A DNA stretch of 64,000 nucleotides from Cervus elaphus (Eukaryota; Chordata; Mammalia; Artiodactyla; Cervidae). Below, piece by piece: positions 1 to 10,348 of this stretch; position 1 is the stretch's first letter, and the number at the start of each line of letters is the position of its first letter. Made by a program: the position numbers and the translations under genes. Under the pieces are notes generated by a model that was not told where the DNA came from, did not search any database, and saw nothing but the letters and a program-made list of their open reading frames with translations. The stretch covers positions 310,001-374,000 of the forward strand of contig NW_025316722.1 in assembly GCF_910594005.1 (NCBI RefSeq), written 5' to 3'.

Positions 1-657
1 TCTCGAGTTGCGGCGGGAACCTGGGGTATATTCTCGAGTTACGACGGGGATGGCCCTTCCACCCACGTGTTTCTTCAGCGACGTCAGGACTCCTGCCTAG
101 TTGCGAGGGACAACTCTGGATTCTCCTCGAGGCTTGGCAGGGCAATTGGGACGCCTCTCCAGCTGAGGCGGGAGACCAAGTGTCCCTTTCCAAGTGCCAC
201 AGGAATCCTGGGACTCCTATCAAGTTTCACGAGGAGTCAGGCATCGTCTCCTTTGGAGGCACTGATCTCCGCGTACCTCTGGAGTTTTCAAAGGATGTGA
301 GGCTATCGGTCGTGATGAGGTGGGGAACTAAGTCTTTCTCTGTGCTTTCCACAGGGAATTCAGACATCCTTTCGTCCTGGGAGATGCAAGACGAGCCTGC
401 ATTGAAGTCACTGCAGGGATATCCGGCCTTATTTCGCGTCAGGGCATCGCGGTGTCCATTCCACTTGAGGCCGCAAACTCAGGGTCCCTCTCACATACCT
501 AGAGCTGAGAGAAGCCTCCTCTTGAGGTGCTTGTGGTAAGGTGGTATTCCTCTGGAGACGAATCCAGGGACTAACCTCTCTTTTCGAGTTGATTTTTGGT
601 CCACAGAGTTCTTTCATGTTGCTACAGTGACCTCAGGATCCCTCTATCCTTGAAACA

Positions 658-1335
658 GTGTTCTTGGGGTTTCTCTGGAGTGCCATCAAGGAAATCAAGG
701 CTCCTTTCATGTGTGATGTTCAAGACGGAATTGCTCTGCACGCAGTACAGGGGAATCGGGCCTCATCTCGCATCGAGGGGGAAGTCTCATGGTTTTTCTC
801 GAGTTGCGGCGGGAACCTGGGGTATATTCTCGAGTTACGACGGGGATGGCCCTTCCACCCACGTGTTTGTTCAGCCACGTCAGGACTCCTGCCTAGTTGC
901 GAGGGACAACTCGGGATTCTCCTCGAGGCTTTGCAGGGCAATTGGAACGCCTCTCCAGCTGAGGCGGGAGACCAAGGGTCCCTTTCCACGTGCCACAAGA
1001 ATCCTGGGACTCCTATCAAGTTTCACGAGGAGTCAGGCATCGTCTCCTTTGGAGGCACTGATCTCCGCGTACCTCTGGAGTTTTCAAAGGATGTGAGGCC
1101 TCCGGTCGCGATGAGGTGGGGAACTAGGTGTTTCTCTGTGGTCTCCACAGGGGATTCAGACATCCTTTCTTCTTGGGAGATGCAAGACGAGCCTGCATTC
1201 AAGTCACTGCAGGGATATCCGGCCTTATTTCGAGTCAGGGCATCGCGGTGTCCATTCCACTTGAGGCCGCAAACTCAGGATCCCTCTCACATACCTAGAG
1301 CTGAGAGAAGCCTCCTCTTGAGGTGCTTGTGGTAA
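658..1335 (+). other. Recurrent open frame of the satellite (representative; not a gene)
   Basis: A 225-codon frame opens with GTG at the sequence GTGTTCTTGGGG and closes at the TAA in TGTGGTAAGG. The first ATG is at codon 18, leaving 208 codons. It straddles the monomer boundary and recurs every 796 bp: 68 of the 79 copies fully inside the window are uninterrupted, and three of these (17374, 25347, 54795) run on to 261-263 codons because the TAA is mutated. A 166-codon + frame starting with TTG and a 128-codon - frame overlap it in most monomers. No domain, signal peptide, membrane segment, splice structure or promoter is evident. The protein is rich in Ser, Gly, Arg and Leu. I treat it as a by-product of a stop-poor repeat. 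Confidence 0.85.
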
Positions 1336-1655
1336 GGTGGTATTCCTCAGGAGTCGAAGCCAGGGACTAACCTCTCATCTCGTGTTGATTCTTGGTCCAC
1401 GGAGCTCTTTCGTGTTGCTACAGTGACCTCAGGATCCCTCTAGCCTTGAAACAGTGTTCTTGGGGTTTCTCTGGAGTGCCATCAAGGAAATCAAGGCTCC
1501 TTTCATGTGTGATGTGCAACACGGAATTGCTCTGCACGCAGTGCAGGGGAATCGGGCCTCATCTCGCGGCAAGGGGGAAGTCTCATGGTTTTTCTCGAGT
1601 TGCGGCGGGAACCTGGGGTATATTCTCGAGTTACGACGGGGATGGCCCTTCCACA

Positions 1656-1661
1656 CACGTG
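1656..1661. promoter_or_regulatory. E-box CACGTG, first site (representative)
   Basis: A palindromic CACGTG in the third subrepeat, within CCACGTGT or ACACGTGT, recurs in essentially every monomer. It is the consensus E-box of USF/MYC-type factors and contains a CpG. In a CpG-bearing satellite it is probably methylated, and binding is untested. Confidence 0.35.
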
Positions 1662-1782
1662 TGTGTTCAGCCATGTCAGGACTCCTGCCTAGTTGCGAGG
1701 GACAACTCGGGATTCTCCTCGAGGCTTTGCAGGGCAATTGGGACGCCTCTCCAGCTGAGACGGGAGACCAAGGGTCCCTTTC

Positions 1783-1788
1783 CACGTG
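1783..1788. promoter_or_regulatory. E-box CACGTG, second site (representative)
   Basis: A second CACGTG within TTTCCACGTGCC, 127 bp after the first. It is present in most class B, C and D monomers and lost in class A, which reads CCAAGTGCC. The number of E-boxes per monomer therefore differs by class. Confidence 0.35.
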
Positions 1789-2080
1789 CCACAGGAATCC
1801 TGGGTCTCCTATCAAGTTTCACGAGGAGTCAGGCATCGTCTCCTTTGGAGGCACTGATCTCCGCATACCTCTGGAGTTTTCAAAGGATTTGAGGCCTCCT
1901 GTCGCGATGAGGTGGGGAACTAGGTCTTTCTCTGTGGTCTCCACAGGGGATTCAGACACCCTTTCGTCTTGGGAGATGCAAGACGAGCCTGCATTCAAGT
2001 CACTGCAGGGATATCCGGCCTTATTTCGAGTCAGGGCATCGCGGTGTCCATTCCACTTGAGGCCACAAACTCAGGGTCCC

Positions 2081-2204
2081 TCTCACATACCTAGAGCTGA
2101 GAGAAGCCTCCTCTTGAGGTGCTTGTGGTAAGGTGGTATTCCTCTGGAGTCGAAGCTAGGGACTAACCTCTCATCTCGAGTTGATTTTTGGTCCACGGAG
2201 CTCT
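2081..2204. repeat. Second group of 31-bp subrepeats, shifted register
   Basis: Units start at 2081 (TCTCACA), 2112 (TCTTGAG), 2143 (TCTGGAG) and 2174 (TCTCGAG), again 31 bp apart. They are out of register with the first group: 1593 to 2081 is 16 x 31 minus 8. A last unit at 2358 (TCTCGCG) is again 2 bp short of register with 2174 and ends exactly where the next monomer begins. The net shortfall of 10 bp from 26 x 31 explains the monomer length of 796. Confidence 0.8.
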
Positions 2205-2249
2205 TTCGTGTTGCTACAGTGACCTCAGGATCCCTCTATGCTTGAAACA

Positions 2250-3900
2250 GTGTTCTTGGGGTTTCTCTGGAGTGCCATGAAGGAAATCAAGGCTCCTTTC
2301 ATGTGTGATGTGCAACACAGAATTGCTCTGCACGCAGTGCAGGGGAATCGGGCCTCATCTCGCGGCGAGGGGGAAGTCTCATGGTTGTTCTCGAGTTGCG
2401 GCGGGAACCTGGGGTATATTCTCGAGTTACGACGGGGATGGCCCTACCACACACGTGTTTGTTCAGCCACGTCAGGACTCTTGCCTAGTTGCGAGACACA
2501 ACTCGGGATTCTCCTCGAGGCTTGGCAAGGCAATTGGGACGCCTCTCCAGCTGAGGCGGGAGACCAAGGGTCCCTTTCCACGTGCCACAGGAATCCTGGG
2601 ACTCCTATCAAGTTTCACGAGGAGTCAGGCATCGTCTCCTTTGGAGGCACTGATCTCCGCGTACCTCTGGAGTTTTCAAAGGATGTGAGGCCTCCGGTCG
2701 CAATGAGGTGGGGAACTAGGTCTTTCTCTGTGGTCTCCACAGGGGATTCAGACATCCTTTCATCTTGGGAGATGCAAGACGAGCCTGCATTCAAGTCACT
2801 GCAGGGATATCCGGCCTTATTTCGCGTCAGGGCATTGTGGTGTCCATTCCACTTGAGGCCGCAAACTCAGGGTCCCTCTCACATACCTAGAGCTGAGAGA
2901 AGCCTCCTCTTGAGGTGCTTGTGGTAAGGTGGTATTCCTCTGGAGTCGAAGCCAGGGACTAACCTCTCATCTCGAGTTGATTTTTGGCTCACGGAGCTCT
3001 TTCGTGTTGCTACAGTGACCTCAGGATCCCTCTAGCCTTGAAACAGTGTTCTTGGGGTTTCTCTGGAGTGCCATCAAGGAAATCAAGCCTCCTTTCATGT
3101 GTGATGTGCAACACGGAATTGCTCTGCACGCAGTGCAGGGGAATCGGGCCTCATCTCGCGGCGAGGGGGAAGTCTCATGGTTTTTCTCGAGTTGCGGCGG
3201 GAACCTGGGGTATATTCTCGAGTTACGACGGTGATGGCCCTTCCACCCACGTGTCTGTTCAGCCACGTCAGGACTCCTGCCTAGTTGCGAGGGACAACTC
3301 GGGATTCTCCTCGAGGCTTGGCAGGGCAATTGGAACGCCTCTCCAGCTGAGGCGGGAGACCAAGGGTTTCTTTCCACGTGCCACAAGAATCCTGGGACTC
3401 CTATCAAGTTTCACGAGGAGTCAGGCATCGTCTCCTTTGGAGGCACTGATCTCCGCGTACCTCTGGAGTTTTCAAAGGATGTGAGGCCTCCGGTCGCGAT
3501 GAGGTGGGGAACTAGGTCTTTCTCTGTGGTCTCCACAGGGGATTCAGACATCCTTTCTTCTTGGGAGATGCAAGACGAGCCTGCATTCAAGTCACTGCAG
3601 GGATATCCGGCCTTATTTCGAGTCAGGGCATCGCGGTGTCCATTCCACTTGAGGCCGCAAACTCAGGATCCCTCTCACATACCTAGAGCTGAGAGAAGCC
3701 TCCTCTTGAGGTGCTTGTGGTAAGGTGGTATTCCTCAGGAGTCGAAGCCAGGGACTAACCTCTCATCTCGTGTTGATTCTTGGTCCACGGCGCTCTTTCG
3801 TGTTGCTACAGTGACCTCAGGATCCCTCTAGCCTTGAAACAGTGTTCTTGGGGTTTCTCTGGAGTGACATCAAGGAAATCAAGGCTCCTTTCATGTGTGA
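2250..3900. repeat. Duplicated block, left copy (partner at 12,598)
   Basis: Shares a series of uncommon variants with sequence 10,348 bp (13 x 796) downstream: GCCATGAAGG just before M4, CAAGGGTTTCTTTCC at about 3362, and GGAGTGACATCAAGG at about 3862. Some positions differ (for example TAGCCTTG here against TATCCTTG there), so it is an older or patchily converted duplication. Edges are approximate. Confidence 0.6.
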
Positions 3901-5089
3901 TCTGCAACACAGAATTGCTCTGCACGCAGTGCAGGGGAATCGGGCCTCATTTCGCGGCGAGGGGGAAGTCTCATGGTTTTTCTCGAGTTGCGGCGGGAAC
4001 CTGGGGTATGTTCTTGAGTTACGACGTGGATGGCCCTTCCACACACGTGTTTGTTCAGCCACGTCAGGACTCCTGCCTAGTTGCGAGACACAACTCGGGA
4101 TTCTCCTCGAGGCTTGGCAAGGCAATTGGGACGCCTCTCCAGCTGAGGCGGGAGACCAAGGGTCCATTTCCACGTGCCACAGGAATCCTGGGACTCCTAT
4201 CAAGTTGCACGAGGAGTCAGGCATCGTCTCCTTTGGAGGCACTGATCTCCGCGTACCTCTGGAGTTTTCAAAGGATGTGAGGCCTCCGGTCGCGATGAGG
4301 TGGGGAACTAGGTCTTTCTCTGTGGTCTCCACAGGGGATTCAGACATCCTTTCATCTTGGGAGATGCAAGACGAGCCTGCATTCAAGTCACTGCAGGGAT
4401 ATCCAGCCTTATTTCGCGTCAGGGCATCGCGGTGTCCATTCCACTTGAGGCCGCAAACTCAGGGTCCCTCTCACATACCTAGAGCTGAGAGAAGCCTCCT
4501 CTTGAGGTGCTTGTGGTAAGGTGGTATTCCTCTGGAGTCGAAGCCAGGGACTAACCTCTCATCTCGAGTTGATTTTTGGCCCACGGAGCTCTTTCGTGTT
4601 GCTACAGTGACCTCAGGAACCCTCTATCCTTGAAACAGTGTTCTTGGGGTTTCTCTGGAGTGCCATCAAGGAAATCAAGGCTCCTTTCATGTGTGATGTG
4701 CAACACGGAATTGCTCTGCACGCAGTGCAGGGGAATCGGGCCTCATCTCGCGGCGAGGGGGAAGTCTCATGGTTTTTCTCGAGTTGCGGCGGGAACCTGG
4801 GGTATATTCTCGAGTTACGACGGGGATGGCCCTTCCACCCACGTGTTTCTTCAGCGACGTCAGGACTCCTGCCTAGTTGCGAGGGACAACTCTGGATTCT
4901 CCTCGAGGCTTGGCAGGGCAATTGGGACACCTCTCCAGCTCAGGCGGGAGACCAAGTGTCCCTTTCCAAGTGCCACAGGAATCCTGGGACTCCTATCAAG
5001 TTTCACGAGGAGTCAGGCATCGTCTCCTTTGGAGGCACTGATCTCCGCGTACCTCTGGAGTTTTCAAAGGATGTTAGGCCTCCGGTCGC

Positions 5090-8000
5090 GATGAGGTGGG
5101 GAACTAAGTCTTTCTCTGTGCTTTCCACAGGGGATTCAGACATCCTCTCGTCCTGGGAGATGCAAGACGAGCCTGCATTGAAGTCACTGCAGGGATATCC
5201 AGCCTTATTTCGCGTCAGGGCATCGCGGTGTCCATTCCACTTGAGGCCGCAAACTCAGGATCCCTCTCACATACCTAGAGCTGAGAGAAGCCTCCTCTTG
5301 AGGTGCTTGTGGTAAGGTGGTATTCCTCAGGAGTCGAAGCCAGGGACTAACCTCTCATCTCGAGTTGATTCTTGGTCCACGGAGCTCTTTCGTGTTGCTA
5401 CAGTGACCTCAGGATCCCTCTAGCCTTGAAACAGTGTTCTTGGGGTTTCTCTGGAGTGCCATCAAGGAAATCAAGGCTCCTTTCATGTGTGATGTGCAAC
5501 ACGGAATTGCTCTGCACGCAGTGCAGGGGAATCGGGCCTCATCTCGAGGCGACCGGGAAGTCTCATGGTTTTTCTCGAGTTGCGGCGGGAACCTGGGGTA
5601 TATTCTCGAGTTACGACGGGGATGGCCCTTCCACACACGTGTGTGTTCAGCCATGTCAGGACTCCTGCCTAGTTGCGAGGGACAACTCGGGATTCTCCTC
5701 GAGGCTTTGCAGGGCAATTGGGATGCCTCTCCAGCTGAGACGGGAGACCAAGGGTCCCTTTCCACGTGCCACAGGAATCCTGGGTCTCCTATCAAGTTTC
5801 ACGAGGAGTCAGGCATCGTCTCCTTTGGAGGCACTGATCTCCGCGTACCTCTGGAGTTTTCAAAGGATTTGAGGCCGCCTGTCGCGATGAGGTGGGGAAC
5901 TAGGTCTTTCTCTGTGGTCTCTACAGGGGATTCAGACACCCTTTCGTCTTGGGAGATGCAAGACGAGCCTGCATTCCAGTCACTGCAGGGATATCCGGCC
6001 TTATTTCGAGTCAGGGCATCGCGGTGTCCATTCCACTTGAGGCCGCAAACTCAGGGTCCCTCTCACGTACCTAGAGCTGAGAGAAGCCTCCTCTTGAGGT
6101 GCTTGTGGTAAGGTGGTATTCCTCTGGAGTCGAAGCCAGGGACTAACCTCTCATCTCGAGTTGAAATTTGGCCCACGGAGCTCTTTCGTGTTGCTACAGT
6201 GACCTCAGGATCCCTCTAGCCTTGAAACAGTGTTCTTGGGGTTTCTCTGGAGTGCCATCAAGGAAATCAAGGCTCCTTTCATGTGTGATGTGCAACACAG
6301 AATTGCTCTGCACGCAGTGCAGGGGAATCGGGCCTCATCTCGCGGCGAGGGGGAAGTCTCATGGTTTTTCTCGAGTTGCGGCGGGAACCTGGGGTATATT
6401 CTCGAGTTACGACGGGGATGGCCCTTCCACACACGTGTTTGTTCAGCCACGTCAGGACTCTTGCCTAGTTGCGAGACACAACTCGGGATTCTCCTCGAGG
6501 CTTGGCAAGGCAATTGGGACGCCTCTCCAGCTGAGGCGGGAGACCAAGAGTCCCTTTCCACGTGCCACAGGAATCCTGGGACTCCTATCAGGTTTCATGA
6601 GGAGTCAGGCATCGTCTCCTTTGGAGGCACTGATCTCCGCGTACCTCTGGAGTTTTCAAAGGATGTGAGGCCTCCGGTCGCGATGAGGTGGGGAACTAAG
6701 TCTTTCTCTGTGCTTTCCACAGGGGATTCAGACATCCTTTCGTCCTGGGAGATGCAAGACGAGCCTGCATTGAAGTCACTGCAGGGATATCCAGCCTTAT
6801 TTCACGTCAGGGCATCGCGGGGTCCATTCCACTTGAGGCCGCAAACTCAGGATCCCTCTCACATACCTAGAGCTGAGAGAAGCCTCCTCTTGAGGTGCTT
6901 GTGGTAAGGTGGTATTCCTCAGGAGTCGAAGCCAGGGACTAACCTCTCATCTCGAGTTGATTCTTGGTCCACGGAGCTCTTTCGTGTTGCTACAGTGACC
7001 TCAGGATCCCTCTAGCCTTGAAACAGTGTTCTTGGGGTTTCTCTGGAGTGCCATCAAGGAAATCAAGGCTCCTTTCATGTGTGATGTGCAACACGGAATT
7101 GCTCTGCACGCAGTGCAGGGGAATCGGGCCTCATCTCGCGGCGACCGGGAAGTCTCATGGTTTTTCTCGAGTTGCGGCGGGAACCTGGGGTATATTCTCG
7201 AGTTACGACGGGGATGGCCCTTCCACACACGTGTGTGTTCAGCCATGTCAGGACTCCTGCCTAGTTGCGAGGGACAACTCGGGATTCTCCTCGAGGCTTT
7301 GCAGGGCAATTGGGATGCCTCTCCAGCTGAGACGGGAGACCAAGGGTCCCTTTCCACGTGCCACAGGAATCCTGGGTCTCCTATCAAGTTTCACGAGGAG
7401 TCAGGCATCGTCTCCTTTGGAGGCACTGATCTCCGCATACCTCTGGAGTTTTCAAAGGATTTGAGGCCGCCTGTCGCGATGAGGTGGGGAACTAGGTCTT
7501 TCTCTGTGGTCTCCACAGGGGATTCAGACACCCTTTCGTCTTGGGAGATGCAAGACGAGCCTGCATTCCAGTCACTGCAGGGATATCCGGCCTTATTTCG
7601 AGTCAGGGCATCGCGGTGTCCATTCCACTTGAGGCCGCAAACTCAGGGTCCCTCTCACATACCTAGAGCTGAGAGAAGCCTCCTCTTGAGGTGCTTGTGG
7701 TAAGGTGGTATTCCTCTGGAGTCGAAGCCAGGGACTAACCTCTCATCTCGAGTTGATTTTTGGCCCACGGAGCTCTTTCGTGTTGCTACAGTGACCTCAG
7801 GATCCCTCTAGCCTTGAAACAGTGTTCTTGGGGTTTCTCTGGAGTGCCATCAAGGAAATCAAGGCTCCTTTCATGTGTGATGTGCAACACAGAATTGCTC
7901 TGCACGCAGTGCAGGGGAATCGGGCCTCATCTCGCGGCGAGGGGGAAGTCTCATGGTTTTTCTCGAGTTGCGGCGGGAACCTGGGGTATATTCTCGAGTT

Positions 8001-9880
8001 ACGACGGGGATGGCCCTTCCACACACGTGTTTGTTCAGCCACGTCAGGACTCTTGCCTAGTTGCGAGACACAACTCGGGATTCTCCTCGAGGCTTGGCAA
8101 GGCAATTGGGACGCCTCTCCAGCTGAGGCGGGAGACCAAGAGTCCCTTTCCACGTGCCACAGGAATCCTGGGACTCCTATCAGGTTTCATGAGGAGTCAG
8201 GCATCGTCTCCTTTGGAGGCACTGATCTCCGCGTACCTCTGGAGTTTTCAAAGGATGTGAGGCCTCCGGTCGCGATGAGGTGGGGAACTAAGTCTTTCTC
8301 TGTGCTTTCCACAGGGGATTCAGACATCCTTTCGTCCTGGGAGATGCAAGACGAGCCTGCATTGAAGTCACTGCAGGGATATCCAGCCTTATTTCACGTC
8401 AGGGCATCGCGGGGTCCATTCCACTTGAGGCCGCAAACTCAGGATCCCTCTCACATACCTAGAGCTGAGAGAAGCCTCCTCTTGAGGTGCTTGTGGTAAG
8501 GTGGTATTCCTCAGGAGTCGAAGCCAGGGACTAACCTCTCATCTCGAGTTGATTCTTGGTCCACGGAGCTCTTTCGTGTTGCTACAGTGACCTCAGGATC
8601 CCTCTAGCCTTGAAACAGTGTTCTTGGGGTTTCTCTGGAGTGCCATCAAGGAAATCAAGGCTCCTTTCATGTGTGATGTGCAACACGGAATTGCTCTGCA
8701 CGCAGTGCAGGGGAATCGGGCCTCATCTCGCGGCGACCGGGAAGTCTCATGGTTTTTCTCGAGTTGCGGCGGGAACCTGGGGTATATTCTCGAGTTACGA
8801 CGGGGATGGCCCTTCCACACACGTGTGTGTTCAGCCATGTCAGGACTCCTGCCTAGTTGCGAGGGACAACTCGGTATTCTCCTCGAGGCTTTGCAGGGCA
8901 ATTGGGATGCCTCTCCAGCTGAGACGGGAGACCAAGGGTCCCTTTCCACGTGCCACAGGAATCCTGGGTCTCCTATCAAGTTTCACGAGGAGTCAGGCAT
9001 CGTCTCCTTTGGAGGCACTGATCTCCGCATACCTCTGGAGTTTTCAAAGGATTTGAGGCCGCCTGTCGCGATGAGGTGGGGAACTAGGTCTTTCTCTGTG
9101 GTCTCCACAGGGGATTCAGACACCCTTTCGTCTTGGGAGATGCAAGACGAGCCTGCATTCCAGTCACTGCAGGGATATCCGGCCTTATTTCGAGTCAGGG
9201 CATCGCGGTGTCCATTCCACTTGAGGCCGCAAACTCAGGGTCCCTCTCACATACCTAGAGCTGAGAGAAGCCTCCTCTTGAGGTGCTTGTGGTAAGGTGG
9301 TATTCCTCTGGAGTCGAAGCCAGGGACTAACCTCTCATCTCGAGTTGATTTTTGGCCCACGGAGCTCTTTCGTGTTGCTACAGTGACCTCAGGATCCCTC
9401 TAGCCTTGAAACAGTGTTCTTGGGGTTTCTCTGGAGTGCCATCAAGGAAATCAAGGCTCCTTTCATGTGTGATGTGCAACACAGAATTGCTCTGCACGCA
9501 GTGCAGGGGAATCGGGCCTCATCTCGCGGCGAGGGGGAAGTCTCATGGTTTTTCTCGAGTTGCGGCGGGAACCTGGGGTATATTCTCGAGTTACGACGGG
9601 GATGGCCCTTCCACACACGTGTTTGTTCAGCCACGTCAGGACTCTTGCCTAGTTGCGAGACACAACTCGGGATTCTCCTCGAGGCTTGGCAAGGCAATTG
9701 GGACGCCTCTCCAGCTGAGGCGGGAGACCAAGAGTCCCATTCCACGTGCCACAGGAATCCTGGGACTCCTATCAAGTTTCATGAGGAGTCAGGCATCGTC
9801 TCCTTTGGAGGCACTGATCTCCGCGTACCTCTGGAGTTTTCAAAGGATGTGAGGCCTCCGGTCGCGATGAGGTGGGGAAC
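5090..9880. repeat. Higher-order repeat: 1,592-bp dimer, three copies
   Basis: Rare variants repeat every 1,592 bp (2 x 796). GGCGACCGGG occurs at about 5548, 7140 and 8732. CAAGAGTCCC occurs at about 6545, 8137 and 9729. ATCAGGTTTCATGAGG occurs at about 6588 and 8180, and CATGAGG alone at about 9780. TTTCACGTCAGG with GCGGGGTCC occurs at about 6802 and 8394. The boundaries are where the shared marks begin and end and are good to about 100 bp. The near identity of copies points to recent unequal exchange or similar amplification. Confidence 0.88.
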
Positions 9881-10348
9881 TAGGTCTTTCTCTGTGGTCT
9901 CCACAGGGGATTCAGACATCCTTTCATCTTGGGAGATGCAAGACGAGCCTGCATTCAAGTCACTGCATGGATATCCAGCCTTATTTCGCGTCAGCGCATC
10001 GCGGTGTCCATTCCACTTGAGGCCGCAAACTCAGGGTCCCTCTCACATACCTAGAGCTGAGAGAAGCCTCCTCTTGAGGTGCTTGTGGTAAGGTGGTATT
10101 CCTCTGGAGTCGAAGCCAGGGACTAACCTCTCATCTCGAGTTGATTTTTGGCCCTCGGAGCTCTTTCGTGTTGCTACAGTGACCTCAGGATCCCTCTAGC
10201 CTTGAAACAGTGTTCTTGGGGTTTCTCTGGAGTGCCATCAAGGAAATCAAGGCTCCTTTCATGTGTGATGTGCAAGACGGAATTGCTCTGCACGCAGTGC
10301 AGGGGAATCGGGCCTCATCTCGCGGCGAGGGGGAAGTCTCATGGTTTT
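5573..10348. repeat. Monomers M8-M13, alternating C and D or D/A
   Basis: Strict alternation of class C monomers (M8, M10, M12) with class D or D/A mosaic monomers (M9, M11, M13). M9 and M11 look identical by eye and share rare changes: CAGGTTTCATGAGG, TTTCACGTCAGG and GCGGGGTCC. M8, M10 and M12 share GGCGACCGGG before the unit start. M13 keeps the CATGAGG mark but returns to the ordinary class D second half. Confidence 0.87.

Larger units (their letters stand above)
1593..1840. repeat. Eight in-register 31-bp subrepeats
   Basis: Subrepeats start at 1593, 1624, 1655, 1686, 1717, 1748, 1779 and 1810, exactly 31 bp apart. The openings TCTCGAG (1593), TCTCGAG (1624), CCTCGAG (1717) and TCTCCAG (1748) are variants of one heptamer. 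A GGGA or GGGG core follows about 15 bp into several of them, as in GCGGCGGGAACC and GCGAGGGACAAC. The same spacing is visible in the very first bases of the window (1-31 and 32-62). A 31-bp internal period is the hallmark of ruminant satellite I. Confidence 0.88.
1593..2388. repeat. Reference monomer M3 (796 bp, class C)
   Basis: This monomer serves as a map for the others. Offsets from its first base: two XhoI-type CTCGAG motifs 31 bp apart at offsets 1-38; an E-box CACGTG at offset 63; the variable block that separates the classes at offsets 62-310; a PstI site CTGCAG near offset 410; the TAA of the long + frame near offset 536; a SacI site GAGCTC near offset 605; a BamHI site GGATCC near offset 635; and a final 31-bp subrepeat at 2358-2388 that runs straight into the next TCTCGAG. 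Class C marks seen here are ACACGTGTGTG, CAGCCATG, GAGACGGG, GGGTCTCC, GATTTGAGG and GACACCC. Confidence 0.93.
1..5572. repeat. Monomers M1-M7, classes A B C D B D A/B
   Basis: Seven monomers with exact 796-bp spacing. Classes follow the diagnostic sites given in the summary. M1 is class A and carries an EcoRI site GAATTC at 356-361, where most monomers read GGGATTC. M5 has a point change making TGA at about 3232, which closes the long + frame. M7 is a mosaic: it begins as class A and acquires the class B end (AGGATCCCTCTCAC and CCTCAGGAGTCG). Confidence 0.85.

Noticed and set aside
1615..1626. TATA-like GGTATATTC in every monomer as a promoter
   Set aside because: It lies at the junction of two subrepeats and is a property of the 31-bp unit. 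No initiator, downstream gene or other promoter element supports it.
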